Source: Pedobacter psychrodurus | Lineage (GTDB): Bacteria > Bacteroidota > Bacteroidia > Sphingobacteriales > Sphingobacteriaceae | Assembly (NCBI RefSeq): GCF_004331735.1 | Contig: NZ_SJSO01000029.1 | Span: 1-64,000, forward strand | Length of the DNA: 64,000 nt | Reading direction: 5' to 3' | Part shown: piece after piece, positions 44,216-53,073 of the stretch | Position numbering within the stretch: position 1 is the stretch's first letter | How the letters are laid out: each line of letters opens with the position of its first letter | Program-made: the position numbers and the translations under genes | Notes under the pieces: generated by a model | Databases searched by the model: none | What the model was told of the DNA's origin: nothing | The model's input: only the letters and a program-made list of their open reading frames with translations

Positions 44216-44503
44216 ATTTAAGTATAACGGAGATATAGTACTATGGCCAAGCTGGGCAGAAATGTATGTTGCAAATAAAGTGCTTATCATTATATGATTA
44301 CGAATAACGTTAATGGTAGTTTATCTCAGGATCTTCCCAGCATAATGGATACTGAAACAAGTGTAAGAGAAGTTGGCAATTTTCAGTTAACAATTTTCAA
44401 TTGGCATTTTGATATAAGCAGTTAGCCAGTTTAAACAATTAACCGATCAACCAATTTATGCAGTTAACCAATTTGCAGAACAAATGACTAATGAACCACT
44501 GAA

Positions 44504-44863
44504 CTAGTAAACCAACCTATACAGGCAGTCGCTAATGAGGTGGTTTAATTTGAACATGGTAAAGGTGCCTTGTAATAAATCTTTTAAGGCTATGATTTCT
44601 AAAGCGCTTAATAAATAAATGTGTTCGCAGCCATTAAAGGTAACCAGTTCGAAATCGGCCTTGTGCGTATTTAAAAGAAGTGCTTCGATATCAATCTCCT
44701 CTACTACTTTTTTTAATTTTTGAAGAGACAGGCAGTTAAAGCGTGCAAACTTGCCGCCAAAATCTACATAAAAGCAGTTTAATTTATCTGATTGATAAAT
44801 AGAACCATGGGTATTTGAGAATACGTTAACCAGTTCATTAATATCGATACACGCTTTTTCCAT
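44504..44863 (-). CDS. Small conserved hypothetical protein
   Basis: A 119-residue soluble protein. Notable blocks are NCFYVDFGGKFARFNCLSLQKLKKVVEEID and FELVTFNGCEHIYLLSALEIIALKDLLQG, the latter reminding me of a small Bacteroidota family with a CEHIYxL..LEIxALKxLL pattern and no known function. Three Cys residues are spread out. It has no signal peptide. It stands alone between repeat-rich stretches, so its context says nothing about its job. Confidence 0.65.
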   Translation of the reverse strand: MEKACIDINELVNVFSNTHGSIYQSDKLNCFYVDFGGKFARFNCLSLQKLKKVVEEIDIEALLLNTHKADFELVTFNGCEHIYLLSALEIIALKDLLQGTFTMFKLNHLISDCLYRLVY

Positions 44864-45388
44864 CGGTTACAAAAATTGGCATTATTTAGATTAAATACAA
44901 ATAAAAACGAAAATAAATTTGGGAAGCGCTCAGCGTAGAGCGTTAGGCGGGTTGCCAAATTGGTTTTTAAGCGTAGTGAATTATAATTGAACAATGATGG
45001 TTTAAAAGAAATACTTCAATGATCTTATATTCCTTAAATGTTAAATAGCTGAAGCAGCTACATATATTGATTATAAAGCCACATCGTATATTGAACCATA
45101 TAAGTTAATTAAAGAACATAAGAGTATCAGTAGACATGTAAGCCAGATACATTAAAGCGTAGTGATTTATAATTGAATAAGTGGCCGATTTAAAACAAAT
45201 GGTCTAAAATGACCTTATATTCCTTAAATGGTAAATAGCTGAGGCAGATAAAATAGATCAATTTTTAAAACTACACCGTATATATGTGAACCATATAAGT
45301 AATTAAAGAACATATAAGCATCAGTAGGCATGCAAGGCAGATATATCAGGCCTATTTATATAGGTTGTTTATGCGTGTAAACTATTCG
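44864..45388. other. Intergenic with a 187-bp tandem duplication
   Basis: No gene seen. Most of the space is taken by two diverged copies of a segment with period 187 bp (44968-45154 and 45155-45350). Confidence 0.7.
44968..45350 (+). repeat. Two-copy tandem repeat, period about 187 bp
   Basis: Both copies start AAGCGTAGTGA and share TTATAATTGAA, CTTATATTCCTTAAATG, TAAATAGCTGA, GAACCATATAAGT and AATTAAAGAACATA in the same order. By eye about 75-80 percent identical, so an old duplication. No hairpin or coding frame stands out. Confidence 0.8.
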
Positions 45389-45952
45389 TTAACAATTGGT
45401 TGTAAAAACCATATGATGATACAGTCCGCCCATAAATTCCTTTTCATTCTGAATAGCAAAGCCCATATTTTGATAAAGTTTTAATGCCCGGTCATTGTTT
45501 TGTTCTACCAATAAGCCGATGTGATGGTGGCCAAGTTGCTTAGCCCAATCAATTCCTGCTTTAATGAGCTGTTTTCCTATTCCCTTTCCTTGAGTCTTCG
45601 GATTAACACTAATGGTATCGAGGTAAAATTCCCCACTTTGGGTCTCAGTGCCTTGATTAGTATTGTTTGCCTGGTGATGCTCGGCCAGGTATGCCAGAAA
45701 TGGCTGACGAAGTTCGGGGAGTTTACTGCCATCGTAAGCATTTATAGATCCCAGAACTTTGCCTTCATCTTCAAAAACTAAAGTATTTTCGTAACTATAT
45801 TGGTTACCCCGCTGCTGGAAGAAGTGTTTAAAAATCTCGTTAATGACTTCTACGTCATCAGAATTGGTTAATTTATTCGCCAATGTACCCATGGCCTGGA
45901 TAATCAACGGTACAACTGCTTCAGCATCAGTGGGCTGGGCTGGTCTAATCAT
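45389..45952 (-). CDS. GNAT-family N-acetyltransferase
   Basis: A 187-residue GNAT enzyme. The acetyl-CoA loop is QGKGIGKQL at residues 121-129, preceded by FYLDTISVNPKT and followed by IGLLVEQNNDRALKLYQNMGF, the usual end of the fold. The start codon directly follows the stop codon of the metallo-beta-lactamase-fold gene (TAA then ATG), so the two are co-translated. This second GNAT is longer than the one at 503-946 and is not obviously related to it. Substrate unknown. Confidence 0.88.
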   Translation of the reverse strand: MIRPAQPTDAEAVVPLIIQAMGTLANKLTNSDDVEVINEIFKHFFQQRGNQYSYENTLVFEDEGKVLGSINAYDGSKLPELRQPFLAYLAEHHQANNTNQGTETQSGEFYLDTISVNPKTQGKGIGKQLIKAGIDWAKQLGHHHIGLLVEQNNDRALKLYQNMGFAIQNEKEFMGGLYHHMVFTTNC

Positions 45953-46792
45953 TTAGATATCGCTTAGGTTAAAGGTATCAGCCACTCGGATTCCTTTTTC
46001 TGTTCTTTGCAGGGTACAGCATTCGTTAATTGGATCGTGCTCAAGATATAATATGTAGTTGTTGTTTACCGCTTCTTCTAAAAATGCCTGTTTCTCGGTC
46101 AATGTTTTTAACGGGAACATGTCGTAGGCCATTACGTAGGGCAGGGGAAGATGACCTACTGAAGGTAAAAGATCGGCCATATACACCATTGTTTTGTCTT
46201 TGTAACTGATTTTGGGTAACATCATGGCGTCGGTGTGGCCGTAAGCAAAACTGATATTGATGTTTTTTTGCCACTCGATATTCTCTTTTTCTTCCACAAA
46301 TTTAAGCTGTCCGCTTTCTTGAATAGGAAGGATGTTTTCTTTTAAGAAAGAAGCTTTTTCTCTTGCATTTGGTTCTACCGCCCATTGCCAATGTTTTTCA
46401 TTGCTCCAATAGTGCGCGTTTTTAAAAGCAGGTATCAGTTTGTCGTTTTCTCTAACTATGGCACCACCAACATGATCGAAGTGAAGGTGGGTAAGGAAAA
46501 CATCAGTAATATCGGCTGTGCTAAAACCCAAATGTGCGAGCGATTTTTCCATCGAATCGTCCCCGTGCAAATAATAATGACTGAAAAACCTTTCGTCCTG
46601 TTTGTTTCCAATTCCGGTATCCACTAAAATTAATTGATTGCCTTCTTCTATCAAAAGGCAGCGCATGGCCCAGGTACAAAGATTGTTCGCATCGGCCGGG
46701 TTGGTTTTCTGCCAGATGGCCTTGGGTACAACGCCAAACATAGCGCCACCATCTAGTTTAAATAAGCCTGTGTTTATGGTGTGGAGTTTCAT
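45953..46792 (-). CDS. Metallo-beta-lactamase-fold hydrolase (lactonase-like)
   Basis: A 279-residue zinc hydrolase. The ATG at 46792 (MKLHTINTGLFKLDGGAMFG) is preferred to one 42 bp upstream. The metal-binding motif HLHFDHVGG is clear, with further ligands in FAYGHTDAMM and EHDPINE. NRLLVD-like LILVDTGIGNK precedes the HxHxDH motif, as in AttM/AiiA-like lactonases. It could open acyl-homoserine lactones or other esters, but the family is broad. It is first in a two-gene unit with the GNAT gene. Confidence 0.87.
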   Translation of the reverse strand: MKLHTINTGLFKLDGGAMFGVVPKAIWQKTNPADANNLCTWAMRCLLIEEGNQLILVDTGIGNKQDERFFSHYYLHGDDSMEKSLAHLGFSTADITDVFLTHLHFDHVGGAIVRENDKLIPAFKNAHYWSNEKHWQWAVEPNAREKASFLKENILPIQESGQLKFVEEKENIEWQKNINISFAYGHTDAMMLPKISYKDKTMVYMADLLPSVGHLPLPYVMAYDMFPLKTLTEKQAFLEEAVNNNYILYLEHDPINECCTLQRTEKGIRVADTFNLSDI

Positions 46793-46796
46793 TTGA

Positions 46797-46823
46797 GGGT
46801 TCGGGTTAGGGGTTAGGGGTTTA
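46797..46823. repeat. Short GGGTTAG-rich stretch
   Basis: About three imperfect units of GGGGTTA-like sequence between the hydrolase start and the lpdA terminator. It echoes the TTTAGGG array after asnS. Confidence 0.5.
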
Positions 46824-46832
46824 GAAAAATAC

Positions 46833-46864
46833 AAAAACCCTTTAGGATTAACTAAAGGGTTTTT
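46833..46864 (-). terminator. Intrinsic terminator of lpdA
   Basis: AAAAACCCTTTA pairs with TAAAGGGTTTTT over 12 bp across an 8-nt loop, with T/A runs on both sides. It lies 47 bp after the lpdA stop. Confidence 0.85.
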
Positions 46865-46910
46865 GTTATTTGGATCATTGACTATAGACTCTCGACTACA
46901 GACTCATGAC

Positions 46911-48299
46911 TTATAGGTGGATCACTTCTCCGTATGCATCAGCAGCGGCTTCCATAATGGCTTCGCTCATGGTAGGGTGAGGGTGAACAGATTTAATCAT
47001 TTCGTGACCAGTAGTTTCTAATTTACGGGCAACTACTATTTCGGCGATCATTTCGGTAACGTTGGCACCGATCATGTGTGCGCCTAATAATTCTCCGTAT
47101 TTAGCATCGAAAATTAGTTTTACGAAACCATCTTTCGCACCGGCAGCACTTGCTTTACCTGATGCAGAGAATGGAAATTTGCCAATTTTTAATTCGTAAC
47201 CTGCTGCTTTTGCTGCTTTTTCGGTATAACCTACCGAAGCAATTTCTGGTGTGCAATAAGTACATCCTGGGATGTTGTTGTAATCTAATGGCTCAGCATG
47301 CTGACCAGCGATTTTTTCTACACAGATAATACCTTCTGCAGAAGCAACGTGTGCAAGTGCCTGGCCACCTACTACATCGCCAATTGCATAATAACCTTTA
47401 ACAGAAGTGTTGTAGAATTCGTCAGTAACAATTTTACCTTTCTCTGTTTTGATACCGGTTTCTTCTAAACCAATGTTCTCGATGTTTGCTACGATACCAG
47501 CAGCTGAAAGTACGATATCAGCTTCGATAGTCTGCATACCCGAAGCCGTTTTAACAGAAACTTTACAGCCTGCGCCGCTTGTATCAACAGCTTCTACACT
47601 AGCCGATGTCATTACATCGATACCCACTTTTTTAAGGCTGCGTAATAATTGTTTAGATACATCTTCGTCTTCTACCGGCACCACATTATCCATAAACTCT
47701 ACGATGGTTACTTTTGTGCCCATGGTAGCATAAAAATAAGCGAACTCTACACCAATAGCACCGGAACCTACTACTACCATGCTTTTTGGTAATTCAGGAA
47801 GTACCATTGCCTGGCGGTAGCCAATAATTTTTTTGCCATCTTGTTTCAGGTTAGGCAATTCTCTTGAACGTGCACCTGTAGCAATGATGATATTTTTAGC
47901 GCTAAGTTCTTGTTGAGAACCATCAGCACCTTTAACGTCTAATTTATTTCCTGGTTTTACTTTACCAGTACCCATAATTACGTCAATTTTATTTTTCTTC
48001 ATTAAAAATTGAACGCCTTTACTCATGCCATCGGCTACACCACGACTGCGTTTTACCACAGCAGCAAAATCGGCAGTTGCGCCAGCAGTAGTAATTCCGT
48101 AATCAGCAGCATGATTAATATATTCGAAAACCTGAGCACTTTTTAAAAGTGCTTTAGTAGGGATACAGCCCCAGTTTAAACAAATACCACCTAATGATTC
48201 ACGCTCAACAATTGCAACTTTTAGTCCCAATTGAGAAGCTCTGATTGCAGCTACGTAACCACCTGGGCCGCTGCCTAAAACAATAACATCGTAATTCAT
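46911..48299 (-). CDS. lpdA: Dihydrolipoyl dehydrogenase
   Basis: A 462-residue flavoprotein (E3) that re-oxidises dihydrolipoamide for pyruvate and 2-oxoglutarate dehydrogenases and glycine cleavage, reducing NAD+. The FAD-binding start is VIVLGSGPGGYVAAIRA; the redox-active Cys40 and Cys45 lie in GGICLNWGCIPTKALL; the NAD-binding loop is VVVGSGAIGVEFA; GYYAIGDVVGG and the catalytic base His in SVHPHPTMSEA complete the set. Length is normal. It is not next to E1/E2 genes and is followed by a strong terminator, so it is likely a single-gene unit. Confidence 0.97.
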   Translation of the reverse strand: MNYDVIVLGSGPGGYVAAIRASQLGLKVAIVERESLGGICLNWGCIPTKALLKSAQVFEYINHAADYGITTAGATADFAAVVKRSRGVADGMSKGVQFLMKKNKIDVIMGTGKVKPGNKLDVKGADGSQQELSAKNIIIATGARSRELPNLKQDGKKIIGYRQAMVLPELPKSMVVVGSGAIGVEFAYFYATMGTKVTIVEFMDNVVPVEDEDVSKQLLRSLKKVGIDVMTSASVEAVDTSGAGCKVSVKTASGMQTIEADIVLSAAGIVANIENIGLEETGIKTEKGKIVTDEFYNTSVKGYYAIGDVVGGQALAHVASAEGIICVEKIAGQHAEPLDYNNIPGCTYCTPEIASVGYTEKAAKAAGYELKIGKFPFSASGKASAAGAKDGFVKLIFDAKYGELLGAHMIGANVTEMIAEIVVARKLETTGHEMIKSVHPHPTMSEAIMEAAADAYGEVIHL

Positions 48300-48878
48300 C
48301 CGTATTTTTTAGTTTATTTTTTATCTGTCAGATGGAAGCTTACCATAATTAAAATCATCATTTAATTTATGGACGGTTCGTATCTGTTTTAATGAGATTT
48401 ATTTTTAATTGTTTTGTATTAGCTGTAATCGTTAGGCTTTATTCCTTAATACTGGTTGCCTAGATTCGGATTACAAAAAGTTAAAAGATCTTCATCCTGC
48501 AACAATCGCTCAAAACTAAAAAAAAAATGTCAATTGCTTAGATCAATGTTGAGATAACCGTTAAAATTTACAATGATTGAATATTGGTCGTGCAAATTTA
48601 CGGTTGTGTGTTGATCTGGTGTTCGGGATTTTGCAAGTAAATAATAAATATTTTAACGATATGTTAAATTATGATGGTGTTTTTGCTTAAAAACTTATTG
48701 TTAACAGGTGTTATTGGAAAAATACCAACATTATAGGGTCTTTTCTGCGTAAATTATAATCAACGGTAAGTTTCGTTATTAATAATCTAGTTATATGCTC
48801 AAAGTATTGATAAACTGAAAGTTATAGTCGATCCAATATGTGTTAAATGTTGAAAAGTTTTGCCTGACTTAATAATTA
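48300..48878. other. Intergenic, AT-rich, no gene seen
   Basis: Divergent spacer between lpdA and the receptor gene. A minus-strand TAAATTTG at 48593-48600 could serve lpdA at a distance. No other structure was noticed. Confidence 0.45.
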
Positions 48879-48925
48879 TTTAACATTGGATGTTAAAATG
48901 TGTTAAATTTTATTGGGTACATTTG
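48879..48925 (+). promoter_or_regulatory. Promoter and operator-like palindrome of the Oar-like receptor gene
   Basis: TACATTTG at 48918-48925 matches the -7 consensus. Upstream, TTTAACAT-TGG-ATGTTAAA (48879-48897) is a perfect inverted repeat that would cover the -33 position, where no TTG is seen. Other TGTTAAA copies lie nearby. An activator or repressor site is likely. Confidence 0.55.
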
Positions 48926-48986
48926 CGGCATTAATATCCCTATTAGATTTATTATTCAACAACAAAAAACATTTAAAAAACAAAGT

Positions 48987-51900
48987 ATGAAGAAATCTTT
49001 ACTTTTAAGATTAGTACTGGTTATTGTTGCGTTTGTAGGTATTACCTTTAGTGCAAATGCACAGGTAACCTCATCATCAATGACAGGAACAATTAAGGAT
49101 GCCAAAGGCGCCTTACCTGGTGCAAGTGTTAAAGCAACACATACCCCAACTGGTACAGTATATTCTGTATCAACAAATAACGATGGCCGTTTTGTAATCA
49201 ATAACATGCGTGTTGGCGGTCCTTATATTTTCGAAATTAGTTTTGTTGGTTATGCACCAGAGAAAGTAACTGGAGCAATGTTAAAGTTAGGTGAACCTTA
49301 CTTATTAAACCTTGTTTTAAGTGAAAATGGCAAACAACTACAGGAAGTTGTAGTTGCTGGTAAAAGAGATGCCGTATTTAGCAGTAAAAAAGTGGGTGCT
49401 TCTACGAATGTTAGCAAGGACCAGATTCAAAATTTACCTTCTTTATCACGTTCATTGCAAGATTTTACACGTTTAACTCCACAAGCAAATGGTAATTCAT
49501 TTGGTGGTATCAATAACCGTTTCAATGGCTTAACTATTGATGGTGCTGTAAACAACGATGCCTTTGGTTTAGGAAGTACAGGTGCACCAGGTGGCCAGGC
49601 AAACACACAACCAATTTCATTAGATGCGATTCAAGAATTACAAATTGTATTGGCTCCATTTGACGTTACGAATAGTAATGCAATTGGTGGAGGTGTGAAT
49701 GCTGTTACCCGTTCAGGATCAAATACTGTAGAAGGTTCAGCTTATTTCTTCGGTAGAAACCAAAATACAATTGGTAAAAGTGTTGATGGTACAAATACCA
49801 AGGCATTACCTTTCCACAATTATACATATGGAGCAAGAATTGGAGCGCCAATTATTAAAGATAAATTATTTTTATTTGTAAGTGCTGAAAGACAAACTAT
49901 TGTTCAGCCTACAACTTTTAACTCAGGTGATGTAGGCGCAGTTTCTACTGCTGAACTTTTAAGAATTGCTAAAGTTGCTAAAGATCGTTACGGTTATGAT
50001 GCAGGTGGTATTGATGCTTTTGATGCTGAAACAAGAAGTGACAAACTTTTTGCTCGTTTAGATTGGAACATTAATTCGAAGAACCAGTTAACATTACGTC
50101 ATAACTACATTAAAGCTTATGATGATAACATCTCTAGAAGTGCGACTGCTTTCCGATTTGCAAGTAACTTATATCGTTTTAATGATCAGCAAAACAATTC
50201 TGTTTTAGAATTGAGAAGTGCAATATCTAGTACATTATCGAATAATTTAATTATTGGTTATTCTAGAATTAGAGATACAAGAGCAACTGTTGGTGATTTA
50301 TTCCCACAAATCAGAATTAATGGTTTAGGTACAGGTAGCCAAGCTGCTACATTGGGTTCAGAAGCATCATCAACAGCGAATGAGTTGGATCAGGATATTT
50401 TTGAATTTACTGATAACTTTAAAATTTTTGCTAACAAACATACTTTCACAATTGGTACACACAATGAGTTTTATAAAATCAGAAACTTATTTGTGAACAA
50501 CCTTACTGGAAGTTATGCATGGAATAATTTAGCAGACTTTGAGGCTAATACTAAACCCTCTGCAGCTACAAGTACTTCAAAGGTTCCGGGAGATCCAAGA
50601 CCTGCAGCTAGATTTAGTGCTGCGCAATTAGGATTTTACTTCCAAGATGAAATAGATGCATTTAAAGGCTTTAAACTGATCGCTGGTTTAAGAGTAGATG
50701 TGCCATTAATTTTTGATACTCCATTAGCAAACCCTGATGTTGTTGCTACTTTCCCTAATTACAGAACTGATCAGGTTCCAAGCGGCCAAATACTTGTTTC
50801 TCCACGTTTGAGCTTTAACTGGGATTTAACAGGAGATCGTTCGGTTCAATTGAGAGGTGGTGGTGGACTATTAACAAGTCGCGCGCCATTTGTATGGATA
50901 TCTAATCAATTCTCTGGAAATGGTATGTTAACTAGTGCCGTTAGTGCTCCTGTTGGAACTGGAACATTTATTCCAGATGTAAATAACCAATCGGCTGCTG
51001 GTGGTGTTGCTGGTACAACTTCACAAATTAGTTTAATTGATAATAACTTCAAATTACCTCAGGTTTTTAGAGCCAATTTAGCTGTTGATTTTAAATTACC
51101 TGGAGGAGTTCAAGCAACTATCGAAGGGTTATATTCTTCAACGGTTAACAATATTTCATATAAAAATTTAAATATTAAACCTTCTGTTGCCTCAATTAAC
51201 CCATCTTTATCTGGTGGCGCTGATACTCGTCCTCTTTTTGTTAATACAACTGCAGGTAGGGTAAACGGAGCAAAATTTACTGAAGTTTATTTATTGCAAA
51301 ATACAAGAAGTGGTTCTGCTTATAATGTAACTGCTCAATTACAAAAAGCATTCGACATGGGGTTATATGCTTCAATTGCGTATACTTATGGGAAATCAGA
51401 AGATATCAACTCAGGTTTTAGTAGTACGGCCAGTTCTGGATTTGGAGGTGTATTAATTTCTCGCGATCCTCAAAACCCACCACTAGCTTATTCTAATTAC
51501 GATCTTCGTCATAGAGTGGTAGGTGCATTAAATTATTCAATTAAATATGGCAGAAACAAAGCTTCAGCTACTACTTTCTCGTTATTTTATGTAGGTAAGT
51601 CTGGAACCCCATTCTCTTATATCTATAATGGTGATTTAAATGGTGATAACTCAATTTCATCTGGAAACCCAAGCAACGATTTAATTTTTGTACCTCGTAC
51701 ATTAAACGATATTAAATTAATCCCTTTGGCTGCTTCAGGATCTTTACCTGCACAATCGGTTGCTGAACAATGGGCTGCCTTAGATAACTATATTAGCAAT
51801 GATCCTTACTTAAGTAAAATTAGAGGTCAGTACTCTGAGCGTAATGTTGCCAGGATGCCTTGGGAACACCAGTTTGATGTTCGCATTATGCAAGATTTAG

Positions 51901-52151
51901 GTATTGTGTTTAAAGGCACTAAAAATTCACTACAACTTTCTGTAGATATTATAAACGTAGGAAACCTGATCAATAAAGATTGGGGAAAATCTTATTTTAT
52001 TAATAATACAGCTTACTCGCTTATTAACTATGTTGCTGCGAATGGTGGCGGTTTTACATTTAGAGCACCAACTGGTGGTGTTCCTTATGCACTGTCTTCT
52101 TTCCTTTCAAGATGGCAAGGACAAGTTGGAGTTCGTTATAACTTTAACTAA
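48987..52151 (+). CDS. Oar-like TonB-dependent receptor
   Basis: A 1054-residue outer-membrane protein. The ATG at 48987 gives a signal peptide (MKKSLLLRLVLVIVAFVGI to about SANAQ); an earlier ATG at 48900 lies before the -7 promoter. A carboxypeptidase-regulatory-like beta domain follows (SSSMTGTIKDAKGALPGASV), then the plug (LPSLSRSLQDFTRLTPQ, GGINNRFNGLTIDGAVNND) and a large barrel ending GQVGVRYNFN. The Oar group is known from Bacteroidota and myxobacteria and imports or moves unknown, often protein-related, cargo. No SusD partner follows, so glycan uptake is less likely. A strong terminator closes the gene. Confidence 0.94.
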   Translation: MKKSLLLRLVLVIVAFVGITFSANAQVTSSSMTGTIKDAKGALPGASVKATHTPTGTVYSVSTNNDGRFVINNMRVGGPYIFEISFVGYAPEKVTGAMLKLGEPYLLNLVLSENGKQLQEVVVAGKRDAVFSSKKVGASTNVSKDQIQNLPSLSRSLQDFTRLTPQANGNSFGGINNRFNGLTIDGAVNNDAFGLGSTGAPGGQANTQPISLDAIQELQIVLAPFDVTNSNAIGGGVNAVTRSGSNTVEGSAYFFGRNQNTIGKSVDGTNTKALPFHNYTYGARIGAPIIKDKLFLFVSAERQTIVQPTTFNSGDVGAVSTAELLRIAKVAKDRYGYDAGGIDAFDAETRSDKLFARLDWNINSKNQLTLRHNYIKAYDDNISRSATAFRFASNLYRFNDQQNNSVLELRSAISSTLSNNLIIGYSRIRDTRATVGDLFPQIRINGLGTGSQAATLGSEASSTANELDQDIFEFTDNFKIFANKHTFTIGTHNEFYKIRNLFVNNLTGSYAWNNLADFEANTKPSAATSTSKVPGDPRPAARFSAAQLGFYFQDEIDAFKGFKLIAGLRVDVPLIFDTPLANPDVVATFPNYRTDQVPSGQILVSPRLSFNWDLTGDRSVQLRGGGGLLTSRAPFVWISNQFSGNGMLTSAVSAPVGTGTFIPDVNNQSAAGGVAGTTSQISLIDNNFKLPQVFRANLAVDFKLPGGVQATIEGLYSSTVNNISYKNLNIKPSVASINPSLSGGADTRPLFVNTTAGRVNGAKFTEVYLLQNTRSGSAYNVTAQLQKAFDMGLYASIAYTYGKSEDINSGFSSTASSGFGGVLISRDPQNPPLAYSNYDLRHRVVGALNYSIKYGRNKASATTFSLFYVGKSGTPFSYIYNGDLNGDNSISSGNPSNDLIFVPRTLNDIKLIPLAASGSLPAQSVAEQWAALDNYISNDPYLSKIRGQYSERNVARMPWEHQFDVRIMQDLGIVFKGTKNSLQLSVDIINVGNLINKDWGKSYFINNTAYSLINYVAANGGGFTFRAPTGGVPYALSSFLSRWQGQVGVRYNFN

Positions 52152-52170
52152 TACTGAAATACAACATTTA

Positions 52171-52204
52171 AAAGCCCCGATCATTTGATCGGGGCTTTTT
52201 TTTT
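52171..52204 (+). terminator. Intrinsic terminator of the Oar-like receptor gene
   Basis: AAAGCCCCGATCA pairs with TGATCGGGGCTTT over 13 bp across TT, then a nine-T run. Confidence 0.92.
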
Positions 52205-52252
52205 GTTATAACACTGAATGGGAACGAGGGTTGTTATTTCGAACTAATCAAA

Positions 52253-52890
52253 TCATGATCCTACCTCTTTTTTAATCTTTGCAGGCACACCAGCAACCAT
52301 CACATTTGCTAGCACATCTTTTGTAACACAGGTTCCGGCGGCAATATAGGCTCCCTTTCCGATCGTGATGCCTGGAATTACTGTTGCGCCAGATCCGATA
52401 AAAATACCCTCCTTAATATGTACATTGCCTGCAATGGTTACGCCTGGTTAAATGGTCACGTAGTTTTCTATAATACAATCATGACTGATATTGCAATTTG
52501 AATTAACAATGCCATAGTTGCCGATATGCACATTTGCGTTAATTACACAGCCCGGGGCAATGCCGTTTCCTACACCAATTTTAATCGAAGGGCTGATGTA
52601 ATTGTGGTGGTGGATGATATTGATGAACGGATAGCCTTTGTTTTCTAACAGCTTAATAATAGATTTTCTTTCATAACTGCCTATTGCCCCAATTAATGCA
52701 ATATTTAAGGCAGCGGGATGTTTTTCTAAAAAGATGGTAGCGAAATAATGGGCTTCGTTAGGTTTGGATGATTTTCAGCATCTTCTAAATTGATTATATA
52801 TCCCGTTAAAAGATACTCACCCGAGCCATTAAAATACTCGCTAAGTTTAGTGGCATGTTTACCGACACCCAATAGATATACATTAATCAT
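52253..52890 (-). pseudogene. NeuD/PglD-like sugar acetyltransferase, broken twice
   Basis: Reading from the ATG at 52890, MINVYLLGVGKHATKLSEYF is the usual NeuD N-terminus, but the frame stops after about 60 residues. A -1 shift near 52765-52775 restores FATIFLEKHPAALNIALIGA and the left-handed helix repeats (GVGNGIAPGCVINANVHIGNYG). A second lesion, an in-frame TAA at about 52446, interrupts NYVTI-PGVTIAG; the rest (GSGATVIPGITIGKGAYIAAG) runs to TGA at 52253. Such enzymes acetylate sugar amines for surface polysaccharides. No sugar genes lie nearby, so this is an isolated relic. Frameshift plus nonsense makes sequencing error unlikely. Confidence 0.85.
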
Positions 52891-53023
52891 CGTTCTTATT
52901 CCTGTTAGGAGTAATTTGTTAAGTCTAATATATGCTTATACAAGCAAAATTAAATGATGTGCCGATAAAACTTAAGAATGTATCGATAAAGATATAATAG
53001 GTTTTGGAAGATTCTTGCAAAAG

Positions 53024-53056
53024 AAAAGCCGTGAAGAGAATCTCAACACGGCTTTT
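53024..53056 (-). terminator. Intrinsic terminator of purM
   Basis: AAAAGCCGTG pairs with CACGGCTTTT over 10 bp, 18 bp after the purM stop. Confidence 0.8.
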
Positions 53057-53073
53057 CGTTATTTTTTAATTTA

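Larger units (their letters stand above)
43580..44503. other. Intergenic with recurring short repeats
   Basis: No gene. It contains several CAGTTTTCAGTTGACAATTTTCAG-like segments (43790-43815 and 44370-44405, also near 38394-38430), a GTCATCCTGAGGG module (43979) and, at about 44034-44215, a hairpin-headed element (CTTTTTG/CAAAAAG head, GGCCGGAT end) related to the 8 kb and 24 kb elements. Confidence 0.6.

Noticed and set aside
48900..48986. Longer start for the Oar-like receptor
   Set aside because: It precedes the TACATTTG promoter element and would bury the signal peptide.
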